Source of the DNA: Ralstonia pickettii
GTDB taxonomy: Bacteria > Pseudomonadota > Gammaproteobacteria > Burkholderiales > Burkholderiaceae
Length of the DNA stretch: 64,000 nt
Direction: 5' to 3'
Assembly: GCF_030582395.1 (NCBI RefSeq)
Contig: NZ_CP104381.1
Location: 2,294,001-2,358,000 of the forward strand
Part shown: in pieces, positions 1-9,246 of the stretch
Position numbering within the stretch: the first letter of the stretch is position 1
How the letters are laid out: the number at the start of each line of letters is the position of its first letter
Position numbers and translations under genes: made by a program
The notes under the pieces: generated by a model
Seen by the model: the letters and a program-made list of their open reading frames with translations, nothing else
Told to the model about the DNA's origin: nothing
The model's database searches: none

Positions 1-100
1 TGTCTGCCAGGGCCTGCATGTCGGGCGCGGCGTGGGCGGGCGCCGCCCCAATTGCTGCAAGCACGACGGCCAGCAGCGAGAACACTCCATGACGCATCAT
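1..100 (-). CDS. Exported protein, N-terminus only; probably a c-type cytochrome
   Basis: This gene runs off the left edge, so only the first 33 codons are visible. It starts at ATG 100 (an ATG three bases further in is equally possible) and has a good AAGGAG ribosome site at 113-118. The visible part is a clear Sec signal peptide: a short basic start, a run of Leu/Val/Ala, then an AHA-A cleavage motif. It lies 74 bases downstream of the PQQ alcohol dehydrogenase on the same strand. In such loci this place is usually held by the cytochrome c that accepts electrons from the quinoprotein. No CxxCH motif is inside the window, so the cytochrome assignment is inference from context. Confidence 0.5.
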   Translation of the reverse strand, partial: MMRHGVFSLLAVVLAAIGAAPAHAAPDMQALAD

Positions 101-174
101 CACGATCTGAAACTCCTTGAAGCTGTGCGAGAGGCTGGGCGCCGCACGGGGCGCACAGCACTCCACCACGCACG

Positions 175-1929
175 TCAGTTCTTGTGCAGCTTGAACACCC
201 AAACCGAACCGCCCTGCTCCAGGAAGTTCACGCGCTTGGCCACTTCACCGCCCCACAGCGGCACTGCACCACCCCAACCCGACACCACCGCCACGAACTG
301 CTCGCCCTTGTCTTCCCAGGTGACGGGCGGCGCGACGATGCCGCTGCCGGTCTGGAATTGCCACAGCTCCTTGCCGGTCTTGGCATCGGCCGCCTTCAGA
401 TAGCCTTCGGGCGTGCCCCAGAACACCAGGCCGCCGGCAGTCGTCATCACCCCGCCCCACAGCGGCGCGTTGTTCTTGATCTGCCATTCGATCTTGCCGG
501 TCTTCGGGTTGATCGCGCGCAGTGCGCCGATGTAGTCCTCATTGAGCGGCTTGATGGTGAAGCCGGCACCCAGGTAGGCCGCGCCCTTCTTGTAGCTGAC
601 GGGCTCGTTCCAGATGTCCATGCCCCATTCGTTGGCGGGCACGTAGAACAGGCCGGTTTGCGGGCTGTACGCCATCGGCATCTGGTTCTTGCCGCCCAGG
701 AAGCCGGGCTCGGCAAACACCGACTTGCCCTTCTTCTCTTCACCCGCAGCTTCGGCCGGATCGCCGGGGCGGTGGTCCGACGCGTAATTCGGGCGGCCGG
801 TCTTGAGGTCGATGCCGGTTGCCCAGTTGACCTTCACGAAGGGGAACGCGTTGAGCAGCTTGCCGGTCTTGGCGTCGTTCACGTAGAAGAAGCCGTTGCG
901 ATCGGCCTTGCCGCCGACGCGCTTGCCGTCCATGTCGAACGTCACGAACTCGTTCACGCCGTCGAAATCCCAGCCGTCGTTCGGGGTGTTCTGGTAGTGC
1001 CAGACGATCTTGCCGGTGTCCGGATCGATAGCCAGCGTGGAAGACGAATACAGGTTGTCGCCCTTGCGCAGATGGCTGTTCCACGGGCCTGGGTTGCCGG
1101 TGCCGAAGTAGACCAGGTTGGTCTGCGGGTCATACGTGCCGCCCAGCCACGTCGATGCGCCACCGGTCTTCCAGGTCTCGCCGGGCCAGCTCGCGTTGAG
1201 CGTGCCCGTCATGCCGTTCTCGGTCTTGTTGCCGTCCTTGTCGTACTTGTAGCCCATGTGGCCTTCGACCGTCGGCCGCGACCAGATCAGCTGGCCGGTC
1301 TTGGCGTCGCGTGCCTCCACACGGCCCACCACGCCAAACTCGCCGCCCGACACGCCGGTCAGCACCATCCCTTTCACGATCAACGGCGCAGCAGTGGTCG
1401 AATAGCCGGCGGCGTAGTCGTCGATCTTCTCTTTCCAGACGATCTTGCCGGTGTCCTGGTTCAGCGCGATCAACTGCGCATCCAGCGTGGAGAAGATGAC
1501 GAGGTTGTCATACAGCGCAGCGCCACGATTGACCACGTCGCAGCACGGCATGATGCCGTCGGGCAGACGCTGCTCGTACTTCCACAGTTTCGTGCCGGTC
1601 TTCAGGTCGATCGCATAGATGCGCGAGTACGACGCGGTGACGAACATCTTGCCGTTGTAGATCAGTGGCTGGGCTTCCTGTCCGCGCTGCTTCTCACCGC
1701 CAAACGAGAACGACCATGCCGGCACAAGCTGGCTGACATTCTTCGTATTGATCTTGGTGAGCGTCGAGAAGCGCTGCCCTTGCGTGCCCATGCCCCAGGT
1801 CAGCACGTCGTTCGACGATTTCGCGTCATTCTCGATCATGGCATCAGTAACCGGGGGCGTTGCCGCGTGCACGGCAACACTTGCTGCCGCCATGGCAGCC
1901 GCAAGTGCAATCACTCGTAGTGTCCTCAT
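175..1929 (-). CDS. PQQ-dependent alcohol dehydrogenase (methanol/ethanol type), lanthanide-type active site
   Basis: Periplasmic quinoprotein of 584 residues that oxidises primary alcohols with pyrroloquinoline quinone and passes electrons to a cytochrome c. A Sec signal peptide spans residues 1-22. The family landmarks are present: the vicinal disulfide pair Cys129-Cys130, the metal ligands Glu197 and Asn279, the catalytic Asp321 and repeated beta-propeller 'DxxTGKxxW' strands. Asp323, two residues after the catalytic Asp, is the extra acidic ligand known from XoxF/PedH-type enzymes that use a lanthanide; calcium enzymes such as MxaF have Ala or Ser there. It starts at ATG 1929 with GAGGAGA just upstream. 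A sigma-54 element lies 68-82 bases upstream of the start. The substrate is not readable from sequence; ethanol, longer alcohols or aromatic alcohols are all possible. Confidence 0.93.
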   Translation of the reverse strand: MRTLRVIALAAAMAAASVAVHAATPPVTDAMIENDAKSSNDVLTWGMGTQGQRFSTLTKINTKNVSQLVPAWSFSFGGEKQRGQEAQPLIYNGKMFVTASYSRIYAIDLKTGTKLWKYEQRLPDGIMPCCDVVNRGAALYDNLVIFSTLDAQLIALNQDTGKIVWKEKIDDYAAGYSTTAAPLIVKGMVLTGVSGGEFGVVGRVEARDAKTGQLIWSRPTVEGHMGYKYDKDGNKTENGMTGTLNASWPGETWKTGGASTWLGGTYDPQTNLVYFGTGNPGPWNSHLRKGDNLYSSSTLAIDPDTGKIVWHYQNTPNDGWDFDGVNEFVTFDMDGKRVGGKADRNGFFYVNDAKTGKLLNAFPFVKVNWATGIDLKTGRPNYASDHRPGDPAEAAGEEKKGKSVFAEPGFLGGKNQMPMAYSPQTGLFYVPANEWGMDIWNEPVSYKKGAAYLGAGFTIKPLNEDYIGALRAINPKTGKIEWQIKNNAPLWGGVMTTAGGLVFWGTPEGYLKAADAKTGKELWQFQTGSGIVAPPVTWEDKGEQFVAVVSGWGGAVPLWGGEVAKRVNFLEQGGSVWVFKLHKN

Positions 1930-1996
1930 TCTCGTCTCCTCTACCTCTCTTTATGGTCCAGGTCCGGCAGTGTGATGTCACACCGGTCGACTCAGG

Positions 1997-2011
1997 GCAA
2001 ATCCCGTGCCA
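1997..2011 (-). promoter_or_regulatory. Sigma-54 (-24/-12) promoter of the PQQ alcohol dehydrogenase
   Basis: On the minus strand the sequence is TGGCAC-N5-TTGC, an exact match to the sigma-54 consensus with the right spacing. It lies 68-82 bases upstream of the dehydrogenase start, and the expected transcription start is about 12 bases downstream of the TTGC. Similar elements precede three other genes of this locus. Confidence 0.8.
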
Positions 2012-2056
2012 TCGAAAAAAGCTGTGAAACCGCGGTTTCAGACAACTTGCCGCGCG

Positions 2057-2111
2057 GTGTTGCGTGCCATACCGCAACACATCGTTTGTTCTGTTGCGAA
2101 TTGGAGCAACA
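2057..2111. promoter_or_regulatory. Upstream activator dyads of the PQQ alcohol dehydrogenase
   Basis: Two inverted repeats lie about 45-100 bases upstream of the -24 box. One is a perfect 8-8-8 repeat (GTGTTGCG, 8-base spacer, CGCAACAC) at 2057-2080. The second, at 2092-2111, reads TGTTGC-N5-GGAGCA or TGTTGC-N8-GCAACA depending on the arm chosen. TGTTGC half-sites recur upstream of the other sigma-54 elements here. That position and recurrence fit binding sites of an NtrC-family activator. The activator is not in the window. Confidence 0.6.
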
Positions 2112-2133
2112 CCGTGATGCAGCCCGCGCAGCG

Positions 2134-2703
2134 CTACAGCACAGGTGTGCGCCGGCCCGGCAACATGCGCTGCACGCAGCGCTGCGCATCGAACCACTGA
2201 TGCTTGACCACCCCGGCAACGTGGAGCACCACCAGGCAGAGCAGCAGATCGGCCGTCGTGCTATGCACCGTGTAAAACATGTGCTGCAGTGCGCTGTCGA
2301 CCCAGCCCCAGCGCGGCAACGGCACGCCCCAGAAACGCGTTCCGTATGCATTGAACGATGACCCGAGATAGCCCGACACCGGCATGACGACGATGCACAT
2401 GTAGAGCAGGCGGTGGGTGATGCGGGCCAGCTCCGTCTCCCAGCAGTGCAGCCCCGGAATGGACGGTGGCGCAGCGCGGCGGACACGCACAACCACGCGC
2501 CACGCAATCACCAGCGCCGCTGTCAGCCCGAGCGATTTATGCAGATTCACCAAGGCCGCCTTCCCCGGCGCGCCTTTGGCCAGACCGGTCATGTAGAAGC
2601 CCAGCGCGAACAGGCTGCCTAACAGCAAGGCGCTCACCCAATGCAAGGCGATCGGCAGGCCCGCGTAAGCGGCGGCGGAGGCGGGTCGATCAGCGCGGCG
2701 CAT
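2134..2703 (-). CDS. Cytochrome b561 family membrane protein
   Basis: A four-helix membrane cytochrome of 189 residues that probably moves electrons between periplasmic carriers and the quinone pool. Hydrophobic segments lie near residues 16-36, 54-72, 96-115 and 150-172. Histidines placed as haem b ligands are seen in the LHW motif of helix 1, LHKSLG before helix 2, THRLLY before helix 3 and the VHSTTAD / LHVAG pair around helix 4. ATG 2703 is preferred; a TTG one codon earlier (2706) would also fit. Its start overlaps the stop of the beta-propeller gene, so the two are translationally coupled. It may reoxidise the alcohol dehydrogenase electron chain, but that link is inferred from position. 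Confidence 0.85.
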   Translation of the reverse strand: MRRADRPASAAAYAGLPIALHWVSALLLGSLFALGFYMTGLAKGAPGKAALVNLHKSLGLTAALVIAWRVVVRVRRAAPPSIPGLHCWETELARITHRLLYMCIVVMPVSGYLGSSFNAYGTRFWGVPLPRWGWVDSALQHMFYTVHSTTADLLLCLVVLHVAGVVKHQWFDAQRCVQRMLPGRRTPVL

Positions 2704-3763
2704 CAAGGCTGCCCACCGAGGTTGGATAGGTCACCACGCCCCAGGGCAGCTTGTAGCCCGGCAGCGTATCGACGACCTCGCGCTTCTGCGGGTCGATCAC
2801 CTGCACGGTGTTCGAGCGGCCGCAGGCAAGCAGCAGCTTCTGCTCGCCGGGCGTGAAGCTGAAGTGCCAGCAACGCTTGCCGACCGGGATGGTGGCCACC
2901 TGCGCAAACGTGCGGGCATCGAACACTTGCAGCTGATCTGCCCGGCTGGCGGCCACCCAGAGATATCGGCCCTCCCGATCAAACGCGACACCGTATGGTC
3001 CCTGGCCCGTCGGCACGGTCTTGATCGGGTTGAAACCCGCATCCAGCAACAACAGGTTGTTCGAGTTTTCCAGCGTCACTACATAGGTCTTTCCGTCCGG
3101 TGCGATCTTGATGCCGCGCGGCCGATTGCCGAACGGCGCGACATCCACCCGCCGGATCTGCTTGAGCGTCGACAGCTCGTAGACGCCGACCGTGTTGTCG
3201 CCCTCATTGGCGACTAGCAGCAACGTGCCGGCCGGTGAAAATTCGATGGCTTCAGTCTCGCGTGCGGCCTTGATGCGCCCGACGACCGCCCACTGGTTGA
3301 GATCGATGATCGCGACTTCAGCGGGCGCCTCGTCCTTTTCATCGTTCTCGTCTTTCTTATCTGGGCTGTTCTTGCCCGGCGGCCCGCCTTCCGAGGATGG
3401 CTCGTATGTGACGAACGCTCGGCGGCCGTCGGGCGAGATGCGCATGAACTCAACGTTCCTGCCCACCGCGATGCGCTTGATCTCCTTGCGCGTGGCCGTA
3501 TCGACCACGGACACATCGGCGCTGCCCTGGTTGGCCGTCAGCAACCAGCGGCCGTCGGGCGTGACAGCGAGGCCGCGCGGGTCCTTGCCCACGGCAATCT
3601 CGTCAAGCCGTTTGAGCGTATGTGCGTTCAGCACCGTGACGCCACCGCCCTGATTGGTGACATAGGCGACGGGGTCCGGCACCACGGCAACTGCCTGGAG
3701 CGTCGATACCCAGCCCACGCACAGCAGCGTGGCGATCCGGAGGTAAAAGGTCAGTGCGTTCAT
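2690..3763 (-). CDS. YVTN/YncE-type beta-propeller protein of PQQ-dependent catabolism
   Basis: A periplasmic seven-bladed beta-propeller of 357 residues with a signal peptide (about residues 1-25). The blades show the repeated 'YVTN..G.V.V.D..T' and 'PDGR.L.V' patterns of the YncE/surface-antigen group, and the protein matches the family described as PQQ-dependent catabolism-associated beta-propeller. Its role is unknown; it is usually found beside quinoprotein dehydrogenases and may help load or hand over a cofactor. Residues 121-148 form an unusual loop rich in Asp, Glu and Lys that breaks the blade pattern. It lies 20 bases after the TonB receptor and overlaps cytochrome b561, so the three genes form one operon. 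Confidence 0.85.
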   Translation of the reverse strand: MNALTFYLRIATLLCVGWVSTLQAVAVVPDPVAYVTNQGGGVTVLNAHTLKRLDEIAVGKDPRGLAVTPDGRWLLTANQGSADVSVVDTATRKEIKRIAVGRNVEFMRISPDGRRAFVTYEPSSEGGPPGKNSPDKKDENDEKDEAPAEVAIIDLNQWAVVGRIKAARETEAIEFSPAGTLLLVANEGDNTVGVYELSTLKQIRRVDVAPFGNRPRGIKIAPDGKTYVVTLENSNNLLLLDAGFNPIKTVPTGQGPYGVAFDREGRYLWVAASRADQLQVFDARTFAQVATIPVGKRCWHFSFTPGEQKLLLACGRSNTVQVIDPQKREVVDTLPGYKLPWGVVTYPTSVGSLDAPR

Positions 3764-3783
3764 GGTGGTCTCTTCTGAGGGGC

Positions 3784-6405
3784 TCAGTCCGCGTTGGCAT
3801 CCGCGGCCTTGCCTCCGAACGAATACGTCAGGCCAATCCAGATCGCGCGCGGCGATGCCGGCGTCATGAATTGCTGCGTCGCGAGCGTGTAGATGCTCCG
3901 CATGCCCGACAGGCCGTACGTGGAATAGCGCTTGTTGAACAGGTTGCTGATGTACGCCGAAATCTCGAGATGTTTCGTCGGCTTGTAATGCAGGTTCAGA
4001 TTGACGAGGCCGTAGCCCGGCACCTCGCCGTTCGGGTCGGCATTGCTTTCGTTGCCGTGCGCGATCTGCTTGCTGACGAAGATCACGTTCCCGCCCATCG
4101 ACAGGTTCGGGCTGAAGGCGTACGACGTGCCCAGCTTGAGCGTCTTCGCGGGGATGCCCGGGATCTTGTTGCCGCTGACGACGTTCTGCCCGCTGGCCGT
4201 GGTGAATGCTGACTTATAGATTGCATCGACATAGCCGAAGTTGGCCGACAACGACCATTTGTCGATCTTCGTGCTGGCGCCCAGTTCAAAGCCGCGCCGC
4301 TCCGTCTTGCCGACGTTGGCAAAGTAGCCGTACGTGTTTGATGTGGCGATGAACTGGATGTCATTGCTGAGGCGCGAGTCGTAGACTGACGCGCTCCAGT
4401 AGGTGGACTTGCCAATTTTTCCGCGGCCGCCGAACTCGATTGTTTTAGCCACCACGGCTTTCAGGTCGGGATCGCCGTTGAACCCGGTCGGCAGCGAGCA
4501 CGGGCTGTTCGGATCGGCGCAAGACAGCTCGATCGAGGTCGGGGCGCGCATCGATTCGCTGTAGTTGCCGAAGATGCCCTGACCGGCCCCGAGGTCGTAG
4601 TTGAATCCCAACGACGGGTTGAACCGGTGGTAATGATGAGAGCCGGCCAGGCTGTTGGTTTGCGGGCCGGCGACCGCCCCTGCCGGCACACCGTTAGGGT
4701 TGGAGGCTGCGCCGGATCCAGTGTTGGAATACCGGTAGGCGTCCACATAGCCGGGGTTGTAGTACGACACGCCTGATACGGCGTCCGTCCAGGAATAGCC
4801 GCCGTCTTCGTTCAGGTATTTGTTGTTGGCACCGCCCTGGTTGAGCGTGGTGTAGTTGAAGCTGCCCGATGCGGTCACGCTCAGCTTTTCCGTCACGCTC
4901 AACGTATCGGTGAAGTACAGGCTGAAGTTGTTGACGTTGGACGACAGGTTGACCGCGCCGATGACGTTGCTGCCGGTGAACAATGTCGGGTTCGACGCCG
5001 AAGGTGCCGATCCATTCGCGGTGAATCCGTACGCCTGATTGGGCGTCACCACCGCCTGATAGTTGATCAACCGTGCCAGGTAGGTGGTCTGGTCGTACGC
5101 GATGCGCGAGTGGTCGAACGCGCCACCCAACGTGAACGTATTGTTGCGTCCCGCCAGCTGGCCGAAGTTCGACCACTGCAGGGACGTGCCCACCGTGTCT
5201 TCATGCGTGGCGGAATCGACAACACTGGTGTTGATGGCGTTGGTCCAGCGGCCGTAGCCGAGCGCCAGCGCATTCGTGCCGGTCACTGCATTGACTGCCG
5301 TGCCGTTGGGCGCCTTGTTCGCGCACTTGTACGTGGTGATGCCGCCAGCGGTGGTCGTTGCCAGCGAGCCGTCGTCGTTGAAACAGCCATCGTCGAGTTG
5401 CGCATTGCTGTTGACGTTGTGAAGGCTGGCCTTGCGGTAGTAGACGCTCGCGGCCAGTTGAGTAGTGTCGTTCAACCAATGGCTGCCCTTGAGGTTCAGC
5501 AGCGCCATCCGGTTTGAGATGGTGTCGGGCCACGTATAGGCTGCACTGCGGTTAGCCATCATGTCCATCGGCAACGACTGCGTGCCGCTCAGCGTGGTAT
5601 CTGCCAGTGCGGCCGAAAGCTCCAGCTGGGTAGCGCCGTCGTTGCCGTGCCACCGCGCTTTTCCATAGAGTTGCTTGACGTTCGAACCCGAGTGGTCGCG
5701 AAAGCCGTCCTGCCGGTCTAAGTTGCCGGCGATGAAGTAATCGGTGCCGTGGGCCTTGTCGACGATACCGGTCTCAAAGCTCAGCGCACGGCGGCCGAAC
5801 GACCCGCCCAGCGCCTCGATCGACGTGCCGGCGTTGTCCTTCCCGTTCTTGGTGTTGACGACAAGCGCGCCACCCAGTGTGTTGAGGCCGAACATCGGGT
5901 TGGAGCCCGGCAGGATGTTGACGCTGGACATTGCGTTCATGGGAATCAGATCCCAGTTCACGATGGAGCCGAAGGGCTCGTTCATCCGCACGCCATCAAA
6001 GTAGACCGACACGCCAATCGGCACGCCCAGCAGCGACGACACCTGGAACCCGCGATAGTTGATGTCGTTCTGGTACGGATTGCCCGACCCGTTGCTGATG
6101 CTCACCTGCCCGAGGTTGTCGTTCAGCAGATCCGCCAGGTTGGAGCTGCGTTGCTCGCGCGCATCCTTTGCGCTCACACGCTGCGCATTGGCAGGAAACT
6201 GCGACAGCGGCACGCCAATGCTGTCGATCGGGGTGGAGCCGACGACCTGCGCGGTCGGCAATGCCACCGCCACGATCTGGTCTTCGGCAAACCCGGGCGA
6301 GCAAAGCCCCACGGCGGCGAGCGCAGCGACTCCGCCAGCAAGGCGCGGCGCGGCATTGCGCGCACGGCGGGCACCCTTCCCCGAACGGCTGGTATTCGAA
6401 AGCAC
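3784..6405 (-). CDS. TonB-dependent outer-membrane receptor
   Basis: An outer-membrane active-transport receptor of about 873 residues. I chose GTG 6405 because GGGAGAC lies just upstream and a basic start leads straight into a signal peptide ending in CSPGFA. The reading frame stays open to 6561, but that extension has no signal-peptide character. The plug domain follows, with typical YRGFQ and VYFDGVRMNEPFG motifs. The rest is a long beta-barrel with alternating aromatic residues and a C-terminal IWIGLTYSF strand, followed by an unusual short tail. The ligand is not known. Its place in a quinoprotein operon whose dehydrogenase has a lanthanide-type site makes a metal chelate (lanthanophore) or PQQ plausible, but this is inference. 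Confidence 0.88.
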   Translation of the reverse strand: MLSNTSRSGKGARRARNAAPRLAGGVAALAAVGLCSPGFAEDQIVAVALPTAQVVGSTPIDSIGVPLSQFPANAQRVSAKDAREQRSSNLADLLNDNLGQVSISNGSGNPYQNDINYRGFQVSSLLGVPIGVSVYFDGVRMNEPFGSIVNWDLIPMNAMSSVNILPGSNPMFGLNTLGGALVVNTKNGKDNAGTSIEALGGSFGRRALSFETGIVDKAHGTDYFIAGNLDRQDGFRDHSGSNVKQLYGKARWHGNDGATQLELSAALADTTLSGTQSLPMDMMANRSAAYTWPDTISNRMALLNLKGSHWLNDTTQLAASVYYRKASLHNVNSNAQLDDGCFNDDGSLATTTAGGITTYKCANKAPNGTAVNAVTGTNALALGYGRWTNAINTSVVDSATHEDTVGTSLQWSNFGQLAGRNNTFTLGGAFDHSRIAYDQTTYLARLINYQAVVTPNQAYGFTANGSAPSASNPTLFTGSNVIGAVNLSSNVNNFSLYFTDTLSVTEKLSVTASGSFNYTTLNQGGANNKYLNEDGGYSWTDAVSGVSYYNPGYVDAYRYSNTGSGAASNPNGVPAGAVAGPQTNSLAGSHHYHRFNPSLGFNYDLGAGQGIFGNYSESMRAPTSIELSCADPNSPCSLPTGFNGDPDLKAVVAKTIEFGGRGKIGKSTYWSASVYDSRLSNDIQFIATSNTYGYFANVGKTERRGFELGASTKIDKWSLSANFGYVDAIYKSAFTTASGQNVVSGNKIPGIPAKTLKLGTSYAFSPNLSMGGNVIFVSKQIAHGNESNADPNGEVPGYGLVNLNLHYKPTKHLEISAYISNLFNKRYSTYGLSGMRSIYTLATQQFMTPASPRAIWIGLTYSFGGKAADANAD

Positions 6406-6615
6406 GAAGTGTCTCCCTGATGTTCTCGCTCGCGGGTCTCGGGGCGCGGGTCGCAATGACGCATCCCGGAGAACAGGCGTGGCGATGGCTAATCCCGGCG
6501 GGAAATCAGCGGCAATGGGGTGGACACCCGCGCGCGTTGCGGCAGGGCAAATGGTTGGCACACGGCCTTGTCTCCTCTTCTTTTTTGCCAGCGGGGTCGT
6601 TGCCCCGCAGGTCAG

Positions 6616-6652
6616 CGGCTGGCGCTCGGGGTCGATCCCCCTTCGCCAGCCG
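6616..6652 (-). terminator. Hairpin after the aldehyde dehydrogenase gene
   Basis: A nine-base-pair stem (CGGCTGGCG with CGCCAGCCG) encloses a second small GGGG/CCCC stem, starting 13 bases after the aldehyde dehydrogenase stop. A second GC-rich hairpin (GGGG/CCCC) follows at about 6593-6607, and TTTTTT on the plus strand lies beyond it. There is no strong T-run on the minus strand, so termination is probable but not classical. It separates this gene from the TonB receptor operon. Confidence 0.5.
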
Positions 6653-6665
6653 TCCAGCTACACCA

Positions 6666-8186
<1,521 letters not shown>

Positions 8187-8253
8187 GGGTTGTCTCCTGA
8201 TGTTTGAGTGATGACCGCAGCGTCGTTGTCTGCGCTGTGTCCGGTCGTCATCT

Positions 8254-8268
8254 GCAAAACCCGGGCCA
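8254..8268 (-). promoter_or_regulatory. Sigma-54 (-24/-12) promoter of the aldehyde dehydrogenase
   Basis: The minus strand reads TGGCCC-N5-TTGC, one base from the consensus and with exact spacing. It lies 68-82 bases upstream of the aldehyde dehydrogenase start, the same distance as in the PQQ dehydrogenase promoter. Confidence 0.7.
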
Positions 8269-8332
8269 TCCCCTGAAGCGGATGTGGCGTCCCTCCCCAG
8301 ATCGGCAGTTCACCTCGGCCGGCTTGCCTAAC

Positions 8333-8371
8333 TGCTCCAGAATGGAACAGCGGGTGTTGCAAAGCGCAACG
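8333..8371. promoter_or_regulatory. Shared upstream activator sites between two divergent sigma-54 promoters
   Basis: Two dyads of the same design stand side by side: TGCTCC-N5-GGAACA at 8333-8349 and TGTTGC-N5-GCAACG at 8355-8371. Their centres are 22 bases apart, about two helical turns, so they face the same side of the DNA. They sit between the aldehyde dehydrogenase promoter on the minus strand and the SoxYZ-like promoter on the plus strand. One activator complex could serve both. Confidence 0.65.
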
Positions 8372-8421
8372 CCCCATCGCGTGAACAACGGGCCGCCCCG
8401 CGTGCGAACACGCTGCACGCA

Positions 8422-8436
8422 TGGCACGACTTTCGC
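8422..8436 (+). promoter_or_regulatory. Probable sigma-54 promoter of the SoxYZ-like / MBL operon
   Basis: TGGCAC-N5-TCGC on the plus strand keeps the essential GG and GC dinucleotides at the correct spacing and departs from the consensus at one base of the -12 box. It ends 36 bases before the start codon at 8473. Confidence 0.6.
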
Positions 8437-8472
8437 GATGCGAGCCTTTCATCTGAACTTCCAAGCCATACG

Positions 8473-9246
8473 ATGAGAACGGCTCCCCTTCATGCTGCTG
8501 CCGCGCTGGCCGTGGTGTGTCTGTCATCGCAGGCCTGCGCCGATACGAACGTCGACCCTGCAGGCTCGCCGCTGTGGCCGACGATTCGTCAGGAAGTGTT
8601 TGGCCCAGCGCAGACGATGTTCGACAACCGCATCAGGATTACCGGGCCGGCATTTGCGGAAGACCCGATGCAGGTGCCGATTGCGTTTGATGCGTCGGCG
8701 CTCGGCAAAGTCGAGCGCGTCATCGTCGTGGTCGATCGCAACCCGATCCGCAAGGTGCTGGAATTCACGCCGATGCGTGCGCGGCCGGCGCTGTCGTTCC
8801 GGTTCAAGCTGCAGGAAGCGTCTGCGCTACGCGTGGCGGCGCGTACGCAGGACGGTGTTTGGCATGTCGGTACGTTACAGGTGGATGCCACCGGCGGTGG
8901 CTGCACGCTGCCGGGTGCCACGCGCCAGGACGCCACCTGGAGCACCACGCTGAACCAGGTCGAGTCGCGCGTGTTTCCGGGCTTCAACGGCGCAGGCAGC
9001 CGCATCCGCGTGCGCGTAATGCATCCGATGGACACCGGCCTGGTGGCGGGCATTCCGTCGTTCCATATCGAGCAGCTCAATCTGCTCGATGCCAAGCGTC
9101 AGCCCATGCTTGAACTGGCGTTGTACGAGCCGGTGGCCGAGAACCCGATCTTCTCGTTCGATCTGGATGGCCCTGTTGACCGCGGCATCAGCGTCGCCGG
9201 CGTCGACAACAACGGCAACCGCATCCGCGCACAGGTGACACGATGA
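8473..9246 (+). CDS. Quinoprotein dehydrogenase-associated SoxYZ-like carrier protein
   Basis: A periplasmic protein of 257 residues with a signal peptide cut near residue 23 (ACA-D). The N-terminal half resembles SoxY and the C-terminal half SoxZ, fused in one chain. In SoxY a C-terminal GGCGG carries sulfur intermediates on its Cys; here the junction holds a TGGGCTLPG motif with Cys144, the likely carrier residue. The family is known to accompany PQQ dehydrogenases and two metallohydrolases in a so-called quinoprotein relay system whose chemistry is not established. Its stop overlaps the next start (ATGA), so the genes are coupled. A sigma-54 element lies just upstream. Confidence 0.85.
   Translation: MRTAPLHAAAALAVVCLSSQACADTNVDPAGSPLWPTIRQEVFGPAQTMFDNRIRITGPAFAEDPMQVPIAFDASALGKVERVIVVVDRNPIRKVLEFTPMRARPALSFRFKLQEASALRVAARTQDGVWHVGTLQVDATGGGCTLPGATRQDATWSTTLNQVESRVFPGFNGAGSRIRVRVMHPMDTGLVAGIPSFHIEQLNLLDAKRQPMLELALYEPVAENPIFSFDLDGPVDRGISVAGVDNNGNRIRAQVTR

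Noticed and set aside
184..1920. A 578-codon plus-strand frame opposite the PQQ dehydrogenase
   Set aside because: Shadow of the high-GC coding strand; no motif or start signal supports it.
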